This document shows positions 9,514-17,729 of a stretch of DNA of 39,747 nucleotides, in pieces. The notes under the pieces are model-generated. The model worked only from the letters and a program-made list of their open reading frames with translations, had not been told where the DNA came from and did not search any database. The first letter of the stretch is position 1, and the number at the start of each line of letters is the position of its first letter. This DNA is from Azospirillum brasilense (lineage in GTDB: Bacteria > Pseudomonadota > Alphaproteobacteria > Azospirillales > Azospirillaceae). A program made the position numbers and the translations under genes. The stretch lies in contig NZ_VITI01000028.1 in assembly GCF_007827795.1 (NCBI RefSeq), forward strand, positions 1 to 39,747, written 5' to 3'.

Positions 9514-10637
9514 GCCGCCGCATGCGCGTTCTCTTCGACGACCACATCTTCTCCATCCAGCGTCATGGCGGCGTGTCGCGCTGCTTCGCCGAGATCGTCA
9601 CGGAGCTGCGCGCCCGTCCCGGCGTGCAGGTGGTCCTGCCCTTCCGGCAGGTCATCAACAGCCATCTGATGGACCAGCCGGATCTCGACGTTCGGGATTT
9701 CCTGGGCAACCGGCATTTCCCCGGCAAGCGCAGCCTGCTGCGCGCCCATAACCGCAGGCTGATCCGCCGGGCTTTGAACCACGGGGCCTTCGACGTCTTC
9801 CACCAGACCTTCTACGACACCGGCCTGACCGACCTGCTTCACGGACGCCCCATGGTGGTGACCGTCCACGATATGGCGCCGGAGCTGATGCCGGAAATCT
9901 TCATCAAGCCGGAGGAGATCCATCCCGGCAAGCGGGCGCTCTGCGCCGCCGCCGCCGCCATCGTCGCGGTGTCGGAGCACACCAAGGCCGATCTGGTCCG
10001 ACTCTACGGCATCGACCCGGTGCGGGTGGAGGTGGTGCACCACGGCCTGTCGCGGGACGCCGTGTGGGTGCCGGGCCGCCGAGCGGGAATCGCGCTGCCG
10101 GACCGCTACCTGCTGATCGTGGGGCGGCGCGACGGCTACAAGAACTTTGCGGGCGTGGCGCGGCGTCTGGCCGCCCTGCTGGCGCGCCGGCCCGACCTGC
10201 ATTTGGTCTGCGTCGGCGGGGGCCATCTCCAGGACGAGGAGCGCGAGCCCTTCCTGGAAGCCGGCTGCGCCGCCCGCCTGCACCAGCGCACGCTGGCCGC
10301 GGGCGACCTCGCCTACGCCTACGCGCACGCCTCCGCCTTCGTCTTCCCGTCGCTGTACGAGGGGTTCGGGCTGCCGATCCTGGAAAGCTTCGCCAACAGC
10401 TGCCCGGCGGTGCTGAGCGACCGGAGCTGCTTTCCCGAGATCGCCACCGACGCCGCCGCCTATTTCGACCCCACGGAGCCCGAAAGCCTGACGGAAGCCC
10501 TGGAGCGGGTGCTCGGCGACGCCGCTCTGCGCCACAGGCTGATCGCCAAGGGGCGGCGCCGCGTCCAGGACTTCACATGGCCGGGGGCCGCCGACCGGCT
10601 GCTGGCCCTCTACCGCCGCCTGCCCATCCATCGTTGA
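9501..10637 (+). CDS. Family 4 glycosyltransferase, 378 aa
   Basis: This is a GT-B fold retaining glycosyltransferase. The N-terminal domain starts MRVLFDDHIFSIQRHGGVSR, a common opening for GT4 members of O-antigen and exopolysaccharide clusters. The donor-binding half contains YLLIVGRRDGYKNFAGV, the FPSLYEGFGLPILESFANS catalytic/nucleotide motif and SCFPEIATDAAAYFDP. Two starts are possible: ATG 9501, which overlaps the end of the preceding gene by 13 bp, or ATG 9522, directly before the conserved MRVLFDD. Neither has a strong ribosome site, as expected for coupled translation. It ends 16 bp from a convergent GT2 gene, so it is the last gene of the 5627-10637 run. Sugar specificity is not predictable. 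Confidence 0.87.
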   Translation: MAALSRRMRVLFDDHIFSIQRHGGVSRCFAEIVTELRARPGVQVVLPFRQVINSHLMDQPDLDVRDFLGNRHFPGKRSLLRAHNRRLIRRALNHGAFDVFHQTFYDTGLTDLLHGRPMVVTVHDMAPELMPEIFIKPEEIHPGKRALCAAAAAIVAVSEHTKADLVRLYGIDPVRVEVVHHGLSRDAVWVPGRRAGIALPDRYLLIVGRRDGYKNFAGVARRLAALLARRPDLHLVCVGGGHLQDEEREPFLEAGCAARLHQRTLAAGDLAYAYAHASAFVFPSLYEGFGLPILESFANSCPAVLSDRSCFPEIATDAAAYFDPTEPESLTEALERVLGDAALRHRLIAKGRRRVQDFTWPGAADRLLALYRRLPIHR

Positions 10638-10653
10638 AGCGGGAAGCCGGCCG

Positions 10654-11523
10654 TCAGAAAGCCCGGACGGCGCAGCGGGCCAGGAAGCGCGCGGTGCGAG
10701 TCGGGGACCAGGAGAAGGCGCGCCCGATGTGGCTGAGCGCCTTCGCGTGGGCGTCCTCGTGCACGGCGGCGACCGCCTGTTCGATGGCAAGGCTGGCGCG
10801 GAAACGCCGCAGCCCTTCCAGACCGGCGATGCGCAGCACGCGTTCGGCGTGCTGCCGGTCGAGACGGTCGATGGCGACGGCGACCGGCCCCGAGCGCGCG
10901 GGCCGTCCCACATGCACCACCGCCCCCAGCACCGGCAGGCAGTCGAAGGTGAACCGTTCCATGCAGCGCAAAAGCCAGTCCCAGTCCTCGAGCCGGGGCA
11001 GCGTCTCGTCAAGCGGGCCGACGGCGACGAAACAGTCGCGCCGCACCATCAGGGTGGAGCCGGGGGAGACGTAGCAGCCGTCGAGGATCGTCTCAAACCA
11101 AGTCCCCTCGGGCTTCGGCCACCGCTTCATGCGGCGTCCGGTCTCCTCCCGGTGCAGGAGGAAGCCGGTGCACAGCGCCTTCGGCGCGTCCGGCCCGCCT
11201 TCCAGCACGTCGATCTGGGCGCGCAGCTTGCCCGGCAGCCATTCGTCGTCGGAGTCGAGAAAGGCGATGTAGCGGCCGCGCGACGCCTCCACTCCGGTGT
11301 TGCGCGCCGCCGCCGCCCCACGATTGGTTTCGTGCCGGATCGACCGGATGCGCGCGTCGCCGAAGGAATCGGGTATATCCGCGCTGCCGTCGGTGGAGCC
11401 GTCGTCCACGACGATCAATTCCCAGGACGCAACGTCCTGCGTCAGCACGCTGTCGACGGCACGGCGCAGCGTGTGAGCCCGGTTGAAGACCGGTATGACG
11501 ACGCTGACCAGAGGCTCTTCCAT
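10654..11523 (-). CDS. Family 2 glycosyltransferase, 289 aa
   Basis: A classical small GT2 enzyme: VSVVIPVFNRAHTLRRAV, LIVVDDGSTDGSA, TNRGAAAARNTGV, FLDSDDEWLPGKL (metal-binding DxD position) and RLEDWDWLLRCM (ED catalytic motif). The open frame extends upstream to 11640, but the conserved protein begins at the Met encoded at 11523 and the upstream residues are Arg/Pro-rich and unconserved in appearance. It is convergent with the GT4 gene ending at 10637 and lies downstream of the rgpF-like gene, with a 277-bp gap that contains a perfect dyad (11728-11749). That gap suggests it may have its own promoter. Function in polysaccharide assembly is inferred from context. Confidence 0.87.
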   Translation of the reverse strand: MEEPLVSVVIPVFNRAHTLRRAVDSVLTQDVASWELIVVDDGSTDGSADIPDSFGDARIRSIRHETNRGAAAARNTGVEASRGRYIAFLDSDDEWLPGKLRAQIDVLEGGPDAPKALCTGFLLHREETGRRMKRWPKPEGTWFETILDGCYVSPGSTLMVRRDCFVAVGPLDETLPRLEDWDWLLRCMERFTFDCLPVLGAVVHVGRPARSGPVAVAIDRLDRQHAERVLRIAGLEGLRRFRASLAIEQAVAAVHEDAHAKALSHIGRAFSWSPTRTARFLARCAVRAF

Positions 11524-11633
11524 CGACGATCTCGTTCGCGGCACGGGAACCGTTGCGTTCCGACCATAGGGCAGCACCCGGCGCGACGGGAAGGGGCGAC
11601 GCGCACCGTGCATCGATTTCCGGACCGGTGTGC

Positions 11634-11662
11634 CCCCCATCCCTCACGCCCCCATCCCTCAC
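11634..11662. repeat. Two-copy 15-bp direct repeat
   Basis: CCCCCATCCCTCAC occurs at 11634-11647 and again at 11649-11662, a tandem period of 15 bp in the gap upstream of the GT2 gene. No function is evident; it may be slippage-derived. Confidence 0.55.
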
Positions 11663-11727
11663 AAGGGCGACCCGGTGAAACGGTTCATACCGTCGGCACC
11701 TGAAGGCGCCGTCGGCATGACCCTCTC

Positions 11728-11749
11728 GATCAATGCCAAGGCATTGATC
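11728..11749. promoter_or_regulatory. Perfect dyad, operator-like
   Basis: Arms GATCAATGCC (11728-11737) and GGCATTGATC (11740-11749) are perfect inverted copies separated by AA. There is no T-run on either side, so it does not look like an intrinsic terminator. It lies 52 bp beyond the rgpF-like stop codon and about 200 bp upstream of the GT2 start at 11523. A dimeric regulator binding site is a reasonable reading but unproven. Confidence 0.5.
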
Positions 11750-11800
11750 TGCCGAGTTTCACGGTTGGAAAATGATGGAAACGATCATTGTCCAGCCGTA

Positions 11801-12847
11801 TCAGACGCTTCGGTTCTTCAAAGACAATTCGAGGTGGCGCAGGATCAGCTCGGTGTCGTAGTCGCTCGATTGCTTCACCACCCGCTCCCAGTAGTTCAGC
11901 AGCGGAATGCGCGCCGGATTCTTCTGCAGCAGGTCGCGCTTCAGGAACGGGAAATCCATCTGGGCGATCAGATAATCCCAGAAGAAATGCGTCCCGTTCA
12001 GCGGAACGCCGGCGTTGATCGTCCGGAAGACCTGCTGGATGAAGGACTTGCGCACCGGGTCCATGCCGTCGCCGGCGATGTTGCGCTCCACCACCGCCTC
12101 GATCAGGGCGGTCGCCGCCTGACGGTAGGGGAAGGCGGCGCGGCAGCGCAGGCCGGCCCGGCGCAGCGTGCGGGTCAGCCCGATCTCGTACTTGCGCACG
12201 ATCCAGGTCTTGGACTGGACGTAGCGCAGCCGGTCCCAGAAGGCTCCGAAGGCGGGGGAGGCGAGCGCCGCCTTGTGGAACAGCAGGAAATAGCTCTGCA
12301 GGTGGAAGGAGAACTCCCAACTGTCCGAGGCGCCCCAGGCGTCGGCGTCCTGCGGGTCCATCCGCTCCAGCAGACCCGCCAGATGGTGCAGCGGGCCGTA
12401 GACGCTGTCGTTGGCGAGCAGCAGCATGTCCAGCGCGGTCCGGTCCGGAACGGCAGCGATGCCTTCCTTGTAGGCGCCGAAGTCGTAGCCGACGTTCTCG
12501 CGCCGGAGGATGAGCGCGCAGATGTCCCGCAGCGGCTCGATCTGGGATTCGGCCAGCCGCAGGGAATTGCTGGCGAAGACGATGGCGAAGCCCAGCGCGT
12601 GGAGCTGGCGCAGGTAATGCCACACGAAATCGTGGACGACGCCCTGCCGGTCGTAATGAACGAACACCGCCACCCGGCGCGCCCCGGCGAGCGGCACCCG
12701 CCCGTCCCAGCGTTCCCGCACATAGCTGTCCTTGCGGAAGCCGCTGATCCAGTAGGAGACGTAGCCGGCAAGGATCTTGCTCTGCACGATCGCCCAGGCG
12801 ATCGCGAAGCGCAGACGGAAGGGAAGACGGATCAGGGTGCTCAGCAT
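11801..12847 (-). CDS. Rhamnan synthesis protein F (RgpF)-like, 348 aa
   Basis: RgpF-family proteins act in assembly of rhamnose-containing polysaccharides and related O-antigens; their precise chemistry is not settled in many bacteria. Family features are VAVFVHYDRQGVVHDFVWHY (about 59-78), ENVGYDFGAYKEGI (about 117-130), LLLANDSVYGPL (about 142-153) and DSWEFSFHLQSYFLLF (about 172-187), ending with TRTINAGVPLN-type sequence before the HFFWDYLI segment. The N-terminus has a short hydrophobic stretch (AIAWAIVQSKILAGYV) that may associate with the membrane. The gene follows the methyltransferase with a 28-bp gap, suggesting cotranscription. It hints that the glycan contains rhamnose or another 6-deoxyhexose, though no dTDP-rhamnose genes are in the window. 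Confidence 0.8.
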   Translation of the reverse strand: MLSTLIRLPFRLRFAIAWAIVQSKILAGYVSYWISGFRKDSYVRERWDGRVPLAGARRVAVFVHYDRQGVVHDFVWHYLRQLHALGFAIVFASNSLRLAESQIEPLRDICALILRRENVGYDFGAYKEGIAAVPDRTALDMLLLANDSVYGPLHHLAGLLERMDPQDADAWGASDSWEFSFHLQSYFLLFHKAALASPAFGAFWDRLRYVQSKTWIVRKYEIGLTRTLRRAGLRCRAAFPYRQAATALIEAVVERNIAGDGMDPVRKSFIQQVFRTINAGVPLNGTHFFWDYLIAQMDFPFLKRDLLQKNPARIPLLNYWERVVKQSSDYDTELILRHLELSLKNRSV

Positions 12848-12875
12848 GGGGGCGTTTCCGTCCTCTGGCTCGCGG

Positions 12876-14675
12876 TCAGGTGGGCAGGCGCTGGGTGCGG
12901 ACCAGAAGCTCCGTCCGCGCCCGCAGGTCGAGCGGAACGGACGGCAGGCCGGCCCCGGGCTTCAGCAGGCCGCGCAGGGCCTCGCCCGCCTCGTCCTTCC
13001 GTCCGGCGTTGACCAGCGCCTGCCCCTGGTGGAACAGCGCCGGCCACAGCAGGGCCTGGACGATCGGCGCGGTGGCGCGGTCGGGCAGTTCCAGGCAGGC
13101 CCGGTGGGCGCGCCCGAAGAAGGCCGCGGCGCTGCGCGGCGCCTTGCGTTGGTTCAGCGTCAGGATGCCGAGCGCGAAGGCGGTGGAGGCCAGTACGGCG
13201 CCGCTCTCCGGCAGGGCGGCTTCCACCGCCGCGGCCAGCCGGTCCGCCGCCCCGTACTGGCCGAGATTCACCAGATCCACGAAGATCTTGCGCTGCGCGT
13301 CCTCCAGGATGTCGCCGGGAATGCGCTCGCGCAGCAGCGGGCTTTCGAGGGTGCCGAGCGCGGCCGCACCCTCCGCCGCCCGGTCCGGCGCGTCCCAGGC
13401 CAGCACATGCGGGATGTTGGCGCGGGCGCGCCAGGACAGCTCCTCCGTCTCGCCGTCGTCGGCGCCGATGACGTGCAGGGCCGCGCGCATCCGCTCCCCG
13501 GCGAGCGCCGAAGCCTCGAACCACAGCGCCGCCGGATCGCGGCGCCCGTCGAGCTGCCAGGCCAGCATGCCGTGGAAATAGAGGATGCCGCACAGGTTGA
13601 AGGGCGCCGTCGCGTGGTAGGGCTCCACCCCCTGCGGCACCGGGTCCGCCTTCAGATGGGCCAGCAGGGCGGCGGGGTCGGACAGGTCCAGATGGTCCCA
13701 GCGCAGGCGCAGAGCCTCCGCCACCTGCGATGCCGCGCCGCGGGCGGCGGCGTAGTCGCCGGCGTGGGTCAGCTCCTTCAGCAGACGGTAGCGGTAGCCG
13801 AGGCCGAGCGGCGACGCCGCGTCCAGCGTCGGGATGCGCGTCTCCAGGTAGGAGCGGTAGAGCCGGCGGTCGTAGGGGCGGTCGAAATCGACCGACAGCG
13901 TCCCCGGCGAGGCGGCGGCCAGCAGCGAATGGCCCTGATCGACCACGCGCACGTCGGCGAAGCCGGCGCGGCGCAGGATCGTCTCCATCCCCTCCTTGCT
14001 GAACAGCACGAAGTGATAGCCGGGGCTGAGAAGCGACAGCAGCGTGCCGGGCCGGGTGCCGGCGTGGATCGCCCCGGCGCTCGGCGTGGTCAGCATCAGC
14101 GTGCCGCCGGGGGTCAGCACGTCCCGCAGCAGAGTCAGCAGGCCGATGGGGTCGAAGACATGCTCGATGACCTCGGAACAGAAGACGAGGTCATGGGGCT
14201 CCCCGGCGTCCTCCGGCTTTTCCAGATAGCTGTGCGCGATGTCCACGCCCAGCGTCTGCCGCCCTTCCTGGGCGCTGAAGCCGGGGTCGAAGCCGCGGAC
14301 CTGCCAGCCGAACACCGTGCGCGCGTAGTCGAGCAGAAGCCCGTATCCGCAGCCCAGCTCCAGATAGCGCTTCACCTGCGACGGCTCGACCGAGGACAGC
14401 ACGCGGGCCATGCTGTCGATGCCGGCGTTCTGCTCCAGATAGCAGGCGACCAGCGGGTCGAACACGGCCTCGTAGGGCGGCTGGGTCAGCGTCGGGTAGG
14501 CGGCGGTGCCGCAGGCGCCGCACACCACCAGCGACTGAACCGGGTTCGGCGGCCAGGGCGAGCGGACCTTCAGGCGCACCGGCTTGGCCGCCGCGTCGCC
14601 GCAGGCCGGGCAGACCGCCGGCATCGTCTCGCCGCCGTCTTCCCACGACACGGAATCCCACGAGATCGTATCCAT
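12876..14675 (-). CDS. SAM-dependent methyltransferase with zinc-ribbon head and long helical tail, 599 aa
   Basis: The N-terminus carries two CxxC pairs (C22/C25 and C52/C55), a likely zinc ribbon. A class I methyltransferase domain follows: RYLELGCGYGLLLDYA (motif I, about 104-119), DLVFCSEVIEHVFDP and PGGTLMLTTPSAG. This arrangement is typical of sugar C-methyltransferase-like proteins of glycan clusters. Residues about 270-599 are an Ala/Leu-rich helical region without catalytic motifs, possibly TPR-like scaffold. The ATG at 14675 is chosen because AGGGGA precedes it closely. The frame remains open to 14909, but that extension reads through the hairpin repeat at 14788-14920 and is rejected. 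First gene of the 10654-14675 unit. Substrate unknown. Confidence 0.85.
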   Translation of the reverse strand: MDTISWDSVSWEDGGETMPAVCPACGDAAAKPVRLKVRSPWPPNPVQSLVVCGACGTAAYPTLTQPPYEAVFDPLVACYLEQNAGIDSMARVLSSVEPSQVKRYLELGCGYGLLLDYARTVFGWQVRGFDPGFSAQEGRQTLGVDIAHSYLEKPEDAGEPHDLVFCSEVIEHVFDPIGLLTLLRDVLTPGGTLMLTTPSAGAIHAGTRPGTLLSLLSPGYHFVLFSKEGMETILRRAGFADVRVVDQGHSLLAAASPGTLSVDFDRPYDRRLYRSYLETRIPTLDAASPLGLGYRYRLLKELTHAGDYAAARGAASQVAEALRLRWDHLDLSDPAALLAHLKADPVPQGVEPYHATAPFNLCGILYFHGMLAWQLDGRRDPAALWFEASALAGERMRAALHVIGADDGETEELSWRARANIPHVLAWDAPDRAAEGAAALGTLESPLLRERIPGDILEDAQRKIFVDLVNLGQYGAADRLAAAVEAALPESGAVLASTAFALGILTLNQRKAPRSAAAFFGRAHRACLELPDRATAPIVQALLWPALFHQGQALVNAGRKDEAGEALRGLLKPGAGLPSVPLDLRARTELLVRTQRLPT

Positions 14676-14787
14676 CAGTCCCCTGCCCTCAAAATATACG
14701 GTATCCGCCCGCAACGCTACGGGATGACCTAAGAGAAACACTCGGCAAAGCGCAATGCCTTTGATGCCCGGGGCCATCGCTTGAAAG

Positions 14788-14920
14788 CCCCTCTCCCTCG
14801 ATGGGAGAGGGGTCGGGGTGAGGGTGGCGCCGGCGAATGCCGGCCGGAAGCCTTGCTTTTCCCGTTCGAAGAGCGGGAGCGACCCCTCATCCCAACCCTT
14901 CTCCCACAAGGGGAGAAGGG
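14788..14920. repeat. Paired inverted REP/BIME-like hairpins
   Basis: Two perfect 10-bp stem hairpins with 5-nt loops lie 83 bp apart: CCCCTCTCCC/GGGAGAGGGG at 14788-14812 and CCCTTCTCCC/GGGAGAAGGG at 14896-14920. Their flanking sequences (GGTCGGGGTGAGGGT after the first, ACCCCTCATCCCAACC before the second) are imperfect reverse complements, so the two form a head-to-head pair. This is the organisation of bacterial interspersed mosaic elements built from REP sequences. It occupies most of the 294-bp gap between two minus-strand methyltransferase genes. Confidence 0.75.
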
Positions 14921-14969
14921 CTTCCGTCCGTTATGACCGTCCAGGCAATTGCCCTGTTTGATGCCGCGT

Positions 14970-16070
14970 TCAGCCGCGCTGCGGATAATGCCTGGCGCGG
15001 TCTTCCGACGTGCCGCGGTCGGTCGGCCAGGCCACCGCGCCGTCCGGCAGGTCCCGCACCTTGCGCGCCAGCACGAAGGCGCCGCCGAAGGAGGACACCA
15101 GCGGCATCAGCGCCTGCGCCGGCTGGCGCTGGTCCGGATAGATGCGCACGCGGCTGCTCAGCCCCGCGGCGATCACCTCGAACCCCATGGCCGGGCCGAA
15201 CAGCACCTTCAGCCCTTCGTCGCTGAAGCGCCAGAAGTCGTTCGGCTCCTCATGCAGGGGCCAGGACTGGTGGGTCAAGTGATAGGTCAGGCCACCCACC
15301 CGCAAGGCCCGGTTCACGCCGTAGGCGAACAGCCAGGGCTGGGCCAGATGCTCCATCACTGACAGCGAGAAGACCGCCCCGGCGGCCTCCTTTCCGATCA
15401 GGTCGTGGATGTAGTGGGCGTCGCCGACCACGTCGACGTTGGGGGCGGCGTGGATGTCCATGCCGATGTAGCGCTCCGCCCCGGCGAAGGCGGCGCGCAG
15501 CGGGCTCATCTGCGAGCTGACCACGCGGGCGCCAACCTCGGCGACGACCAGCCCACGCTCGTTCACCGCGCGCTGGAAATCCTCGAACGCCTGCTCCGCC
15601 GCGCCGTGCTCCGGCTTGGGGTCCTGCCAGACGCTGCCGTCGGTCAGGCAATAGGGCTTGCGGGTGGCCTCGGGGGAGCGGGGAAGCTCCACCGTCTCGA
15701 CGAAGCGGTCGTCGGCGGTGATGACCTCGAAGGTCACCGGGGTGCCGGCCCGCCAGGGGAGATAGAGCTTGAAGCCGCTCTCCGCGCTGTGGGGGAATTC
15801 CGCGTAATGGGGCAGCACGTCCGGGCGGGGCGCGAAGCTGGCGATCTCGTAGGCGTCCTCCCCCGCGGCGACTCGCAGGGTCAGGATTCGCCGCTCATAG
15901 GCGTGAATCCAGCCCTCCAGATAGGCGCCGTCGCGGTCGCACCAGAAGACCTCGACGGCGTAGACGAAGGGCTTGCGCGATGGCGGGGGCGGAGGGGTCA
16001 GGCCGGTCCGCGTCAGGGCGGTGCGGAGGGTCCTGGCGGCGAGGCGGAGGGCGGAGGGGCGCTGTTCCAT
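14970..16070 (-). CDS. SAM-dependent methyltransferase with N-terminal accessory domain, 366 aa
   Basis: The N-terminal half (about 35-140) is a beta-rich accessory region with VEVFWCDRDGAYLEGWIHAY, similar in style to the GWA(F/L) domains that accompany glycan enzymes. The C-terminal half (about 180-330) is a Methyltransf_11-type domain: VVAEVGARVVSSQ replaces the usual glycine-rich motif I, followed by YIGMDIHAAPNVDVVGDAH, FSLSVMEHLAQPW and ALRVGGLTYHLTHQSW. Motif I is unusual (EVGAR rather than ExGxGxG), so activity should not be assumed. The ATG at 16070 has AGGA seven bases upstream; an in-frame GTG at 16106 has none. It lies 90 bp downstream of the DUF2142 gene on the same strand. Possible role: glycan O-methylation. 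Confidence 0.8.
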   Translation of the reverse strand: MEQRPSALRLAARTLRTALTRTGLTPPPPPSRKPFVYAVEVFWCDRDGAYLEGWIHAYERRILTLRVAAGEDAYEIASFAPRPDVLPHYAEFPHSAESGFKLYLPWRAGTPVTFEVITADDRFVETVELPRSPEATRKPYCLTDGSVWQDPKPEHGAAEQAFEDFQRAVNERGLVVAEVGARVVSSQMSPLRAAFAGAERYIGMDIHAAPNVDVVGDAHYIHDLIGKEAAGAVFSLSVMEHLAQPWLFAYGVNRALRVGGLTYHLTHQSWPLHEEPNDFWRFSDEGLKVLFGPAMGFEVIAAGLSSRVRIYPDQRQPAQALMPLVSSFGGAFVLARKVRDLPDGAVAWPTDRGTSEDRARHYPQRG

Positions 16071-16160
16071 GCGACTGTCCTGTGGCTCCGCAGGCGGCAC
16101 CGCCACCGGCGCGGGAAGGGGAAACGGGCCGCAACAGATAGGCGTTGCGCGGCGGCGCTG

Positions 16161-17618
16161 TCAATTCGCGCCGCTCGCCGGAACCCACAGCCGCCCCCAG
16201 GCGGCCAGAACGTCCAGCAGAGCCGCGCCGTTCAGCGCCATGAAGACGGTGAACAGCCCGAGCCGCAGCCCCTGGCGCAGGCCCGCCGGGTTCCAGGGGC
16301 CCGCCGCCGCGGCGAGCGCCAGGACAACCAGAACCTGCGCCGGGAGGAAATAGCGGCCCTGAAGTCCCAGCACCATCCCCGCCCCGACCGGGGTGAAGCC
16401 GACCCAGAAGGCCGCCATGACGAGCAGCACGTAGGCCGGGGCCGGCAGAAGATAGCCCACCGCCACCACCGGGTCGCGGCGGCGAGCGCCGTCGCACAGG
16501 GCGAGGACCGGAAGAACCCACAGGGCCGCCAGGATCAACCGGTCGTCGGCGTAGCCGCTCCAGGGCGGCGGGTGGCCGCCGTAGCGTCCGTAGCCGTCGC
16601 GCCACCACATGAGCGCCCAATCCCGCGTGGTGGTGGCGAAGATCCGCAGCGTTTCCAGCGGGTCGGCGCGCATGGCCGCGATCTGCGCCGCCGGGTCGGC
16701 GGCCGTGCCCCAATAGGGACCGGGGACGAAGGGATAGGCCATGTTCCACGACAGCGCGATGCCCAGCGCGAGGCCGAGGCAGAGCGCGGTGAGCGCGATC
16801 CGGCCCCGCGTTCCGCCCGCCACCGCGCCCGGCAGATAGAGCACCGCCGCGGCGAAGGGCGCCATGGTCAGCTTCAGGAAGCCGAGCGCCACCGAGAGGG
16901 CCAGCAGCCCCGCCACCTCCAGCGGCGCGAGCGCCGTGCCGCGGGCGCGGAACCGCCAGACCAGGGCCAGCAGCAGGGCGGGAATCGTCAGGTTCAGGGG
17001 GTCGGCGCTGAGCGAGCAGGCGCTTTGCAGGGCGAAGGGCGACAGGGCGAGCGCGGCGAAGACCAGCCGCCCGCCGGGCAGCGCCCACAGGACCGCTAGG
17101 ACCATCATCCCATAGACGACCGCGTTGCCGATCCGCCCCGCGTGCATCTGGTCGAGCGGCCCCAGCCCCCAGGCGCGGGCGGCGGCGGTGGAGGCGGCCT
17201 GCGGCAGATAGGCGAGCGGCGCGAAGCTGGCCGAGCTGGGAAAGGGCACCACCTCGTCCCGCGGCGGCAGGGTGGCGAGATGATCGGACAGGGCGCGGGC
17301 CTGCGCGGCATCGACCGGGGCGTGCTTCTGGATCAGCTCGACGTAATGGAGCATGTGGACATAGCTGGCCCGGTCGATCGGCCCGCCCCAGGAGTTGGGT
17401 CCCAGCTCCTCCGCCAGGAAGTGGCCCTGGGCGATCTGCAGCACCCGCTGCCAGTGGAACGGCTCGTCCAGCCCGGCGTAAGGCGGGGTCGTCACCAGAA
17501 GCAGCGCGCTGAACACCAGATAGAAGAGGGCCGCGGCGGCGTAGAGAAGGGCCGCGGCCAGCCGCGGCCCGGACCGGGCCGGCTCATGCCGGAAAATCGT
17601 GCGCATGCGGCCGGGCAT
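16161..17618 (-). CDS. DUF2142-family polytopic membrane protein, 485 aa
   Basis: This is an integral membrane protein with roughly ten or more hydrophobic segments (for example YAAAALFYLVFSALLLV near the start and LVVLALAAAAGPW near the end). The PPYAGLDEPFHWQRVLQIAQ motif in the first periplasmic loop matches DUF2142, whose members carry a PP..DEP.H signature and are related in style to GT-C glycosyltransferases that use polyprenyl-phosphate sugars. Such proteins often glycosylate or modify surface glycans on the periplasmic side. Two close starts exist (17618 and 17606), the first directly after a GAGAGG run. Divergent from the GT2 gene at 17730. Family assignment is fairly secure, function is inferred. 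Confidence 0.8.
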   Translation of the reverse strand: MPGRMRTIFRHEPARSGPRLAAALLYAAAALFYLVFSALLLVTTPPYAGLDEPFHWQRVLQIAQGHFLAEELGPNSWGGPIDRASYVHMLHYVELIQKHAPVDAAQARALSDHLATLPPRDEVVPFPSSASFAPLAYLPQAASTAAARAWGLGPLDQMHAGRIGNAVVYGMMVLAVLWALPGGRLVFAALALSPFALQSACSLSADPLNLTIPALLLALVWRFRARGTALAPLEVAGLLALSVALGFLKLTMAPFAAAVLYLPGAVAGGTRGRIALTALCLGLALGIALSWNMAYPFVPGPYWGTAADPAAQIAAMRADPLETLRIFATTTRDWALMWWRDGYGRYGGHPPPWSGYADDRLILAALWVLPVLALCDGARRRDPVVAVGYLLPAPAYVLLVMAAFWVGFTPVGAGMVLGLQGRYFLPAQVLVVLALAAAAGPWNPAGLRQGLRLGLFTVFMALNGAALLDVLAAWGRLWVPASGAN

Positions 17619-17729
17619 CCTCTCTTTTTTCTTCCTTCACGCCGGACAGGCGTTGCCCCGGACGGGGAGAGCGCGGTAACAGACCACATTCCCCCGGCGG
17701 CTGGAACGCCGAATCGCCCTGCACCGGCC

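Noticed and set aside
14676..14909. N-terminal extension of the methyltransferase upstream of 14675
   Set aside because: It would translate the hairpin repeat, and the better ribosome site is directly before ATG 14675.
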